A DNA stretch of 8,478 bases, from positions 1 to 8,478 of the forward strand of contig URZF01000053.1 of NCBI GenBank assembly GCA_900552255.1, in the 5' to 3' direction. Of this stretch, positions 7,794 through 8,478 are shown one piece after another. The position numbers and the translations under genes were made by a program. The notes beneath the pieces are model-generated. The model did not search any database. It worked only from the letters and a program-made list of their open reading frames with translations, and was not told the DNA's origin. The DNA comes from an uncultured Eubacteriales bacterium. GTDB taxonomy: Bacteria; Bacillota; Clostridia; Oscillospirales; CAG-272. Position 1 is the first letter of the stretch. Each line of letters begins with the position of its first letter.

Positions 7794-8288
7794 TCAAAGA
7801 TATTTGGCGATGATGCCTTCGACATCGGCGGGGGTGATCCTGCCGTAGACGTCTCCGTTCACCGTCATGACCGGAGCGAGTCCGCATGCGCCGATACAGC
7901 GCGTCGCCTCATAGGAGAATCTGCCGTCCGGCGAAATGTCGCCGGCTCCGATTCCGGTGATCTCCATACATTTTTCATGCAGCTTGCCGGAGCCCTTTAC
8001 ATAACATGCCGTTCCAAGACATACCGAGATGGCGACCTTTCCTTTCGGATTGAGCGCGAACTGCGAATAAAAGGATACCGCGCCGTAAACCTCGGACAGG
8101 GAAAGTCCGAGTCCTTCGGCGATCTTTTTCTGCACCTCGATGGGGAGATATCCGTAGATATCCTGTGCGCCCTGAAGGACAGGCATGAGATTGCCTTCGA
8201 CATTTTTGTATTCGGCGATCAAAGAGGCGAGCTTTTCCTCTTGCTCTCTTGTCCCGTCGAATACGACCGTCGTAAGTTTCTTTTTCAT
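7794..8288 (-). CDS. hndA: NAD(P)H-linked hydrogenase [2Fe-2S] subunit, HndA/HydC (NuoE-like)
   Basis: This is a thioredoxin-fold [2Fe-2S] electron-transfer subunit, homologous to NuoE of complex I, that partners the NuoF-like HndC. Its 164 residues are the usual length. A helical N-terminal region is followed by the family signature LQGAQDIYGYLP (38-49) and SEVYGAVSFYSQF (65-77). The cluster ligands are C90 and C95 (CLGTAC) and C131 and C135 (CIGAC, in TRCIGACGLAP). The ATG at 8288 has AAGGAG (8297-8302 on the - strand) 8 nt before it, so the start is secure. It is the first gene of the hydrogenase operon visible here. The leader behind it (8289-8478) holds several hairpins but no clear promoter. 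A NuoE from a complex I operon is ruled out because the downstream gene is a hydrogenase catalytic subunit. Confidence 0.93.
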   Translation of the reverse strand: MKKKLTTVVFDGTREQEEKLASLIAEYKNVEGNLMPVLQGAQDIYGYLPIEVQKKIAEGLGLSLSEVYGAVSFYSQFALNPKGKVAISVCLGTACYVKGSGKLHEKCMEITGIGAGDISPDGRFSYEATRCIGACGLAPVMTVNGDVYGRITPADVEGIIAKYL

Positions 8289-8343
8289 GGTATCTACTCC
8301 TTTTATGTATTTTTCTGCTACGCGCAGGGGATAACTTGGAAAT

Positions 8344-8360
8344 CGGGGCGGCTTGCCCCG
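8344..8360. repeat. GC-rich inverted repeat (hairpin 1)
   Basis: CGGGGC at 8344-8349 and GCCCCG at 8355-8360 form a perfect 6-bp stem with a 5-nt loop. No T-run follows on either strand, so it is not a canonical terminator by itself. It is the hairpin nearest to hndA. Confidence 0.6.
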
Positions 8361-8370
8361 GGATATTCGT

Positions 8371-8421
8371 CAGGCGATATGAGAGCATCCGGATTTTGGC
8401 CGGGTGCTCTTATATCGCCTG
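8371..8421. repeat. Long inverted repeat with 22-bp stem (hairpin 2)
   Basis: The arm at 8371-8392 pairs with the arm at 8400-8421 around a 7-nt loop (8393-8399). Twenty pairs are Watson-Crick. The other two, 8381:8411 and 8388:8404, are G-U/U-G wobbles if the + strand is transcribed but A-C mismatches on the - strand. A stem this long is far beyond chance for a short intergenic region. No T-run follows directly. It could be a dispersed palindromic element, a regulatory RNA hairpin or part of an upstream gene's terminator. Confidence 0.8.
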
Positions 8422-8439
8422 CCCCCCTTCGGGGGCAGG
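8418..8439. repeat. GC-rich inverted repeat (hairpin 3)
   Basis: CCTGCCCCC (8418-8426) and GGGGGCAGG (8431-8439) form a perfect 9-bp stem with the loop CTTC. It shares 8418-8421 with the distal arm of the 22-bp stem, so the two full stems cannot form at once. No T-run follows on either strand. Confidence 0.75.
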
Positions 8440-8478
8440 TAATGGGAAGGATTACTTCTGTGCATCGAATGCGGCAAA

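Larger units (their letters stand above)
8289..8478 (-). other. Non-coding leader region upstream of the hydrogenase operon
   Basis: Apart from the hndA ribosome binding site at 8297-8302, no convincing gene was found here. Three inverted repeats (8344-8360, 8371-8421, 8418-8439) fill most of the space. I looked on the - strand for TTGACA/TATAAT pairs and for a Rex-like TTGTTAA...TTAACAA operator and saw none that were convincing. The operon promoter may therefore be weak, unusual, or beyond the window. Confidence 0.55.

Noticed and set aside
7784..7798. Palindrome TTTGATC-G-GATCAAA over the hndA stop codon
   Set aside because: The 7-nt arms with a 1-nt centre make a weak RNA hairpin and partly reflect the coding end of hndA. 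There is no T-run, and it matches no operator I know.
7975..8388. A 137-codon - strand open frame running from the hairpin region into hndA in another frame
   Set aside because: It overlaps hndA out of frame, has no ribosome binding site at its start, and its first part merely translates the inverted repeats.
8452..8478. Possible last eight codons and TAA stop of an upstream - strand gene (reading FAAFDAQK)
   Set aside because: Eight codons cannot be told from chance. It would put hndA 163 nt after the stop and make the hairpins intergenic, which is plausible, but the window ends too soon.
1..8478. CRISPR arrays, insertion sequences, tRNA/rRNA genes, phage or toxin-antitoxin genes
   Set aside because: Both strands are accounted for by the two operons. 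No spaced repeat arrays, transposase motifs or tRNA-like structures were seen.

Overview
The window looks like chromosomal DNA of an anaerobic Firmicute of class Clostridia, plausibly a gut Oscillospiraceae/Ruminococcaceae-type organism. This is inferred from three things: strong AGGAGG-type ribosome binding sites (two of them before TTG starts), a trimeric NAD(H)-linked [FeFe] hydrogenase, and a Gram-positive-style type IV pilus motor cluster. The DNA is moderately GC-rich by eye. No species call is possible from the sequence alone.

Positions 1-4010 (+ strand) carry three tightly packed type IV pilus motor genes in the order pilC (inner-membrane platform), pilB (extension ATPase) and pilT (retraction ATPase). 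Gaps are 15 and 20 nt, so they read as one operon that probably begins upstream of the window. Pilins, prepilin peptidase and alignment proteins are not in view. A strong hairpin at 4077-4108 with T-runs on both strands ends this operon and also the convergent one.

Positions 8288-4114 (- strand) carry a three-gene operon: an HndA/HydC/NuoE-like [2Fe-2S] subunit, an HndC/HydB/NuoF-like flavin and iron-sulfur subunit with a fused N-terminal thioredoxin-like ferredoxin domain, and an HndD/HydA-like catalytic [FeFe] hydrogenase. Gaps are 32 and 18 nt. Together they should form a soluble cytoplasmic complex linking NAD(P)H, and probably ferredoxin, to H2. The architecture is that of electron-bifurcating/confurcating hydrogenases, but bifurcation itself cannot be read from sequence. 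H-cluster maturases (HydE/F/G) are not in the window.

Positions 8289-8478 are the non-coding leader upstream of the hydrogenase operon. It holds three closely spaced inverted repeats, one of them a 22-bp stem, and may be a dispersed palindromic element or a regulatory/terminator structure. No clear promoter or Rex-type operator was found there.

I see no novel multi-gene system. The points most worth a second look are the H-cluster motif substitutions in the hydrogenase (TSCSPGW and IPC in place of TSCCPxW and MPC), the hairpin cluster upstream of the operon, and the locally identical nucleotide tracts shared by pilB and pilT.
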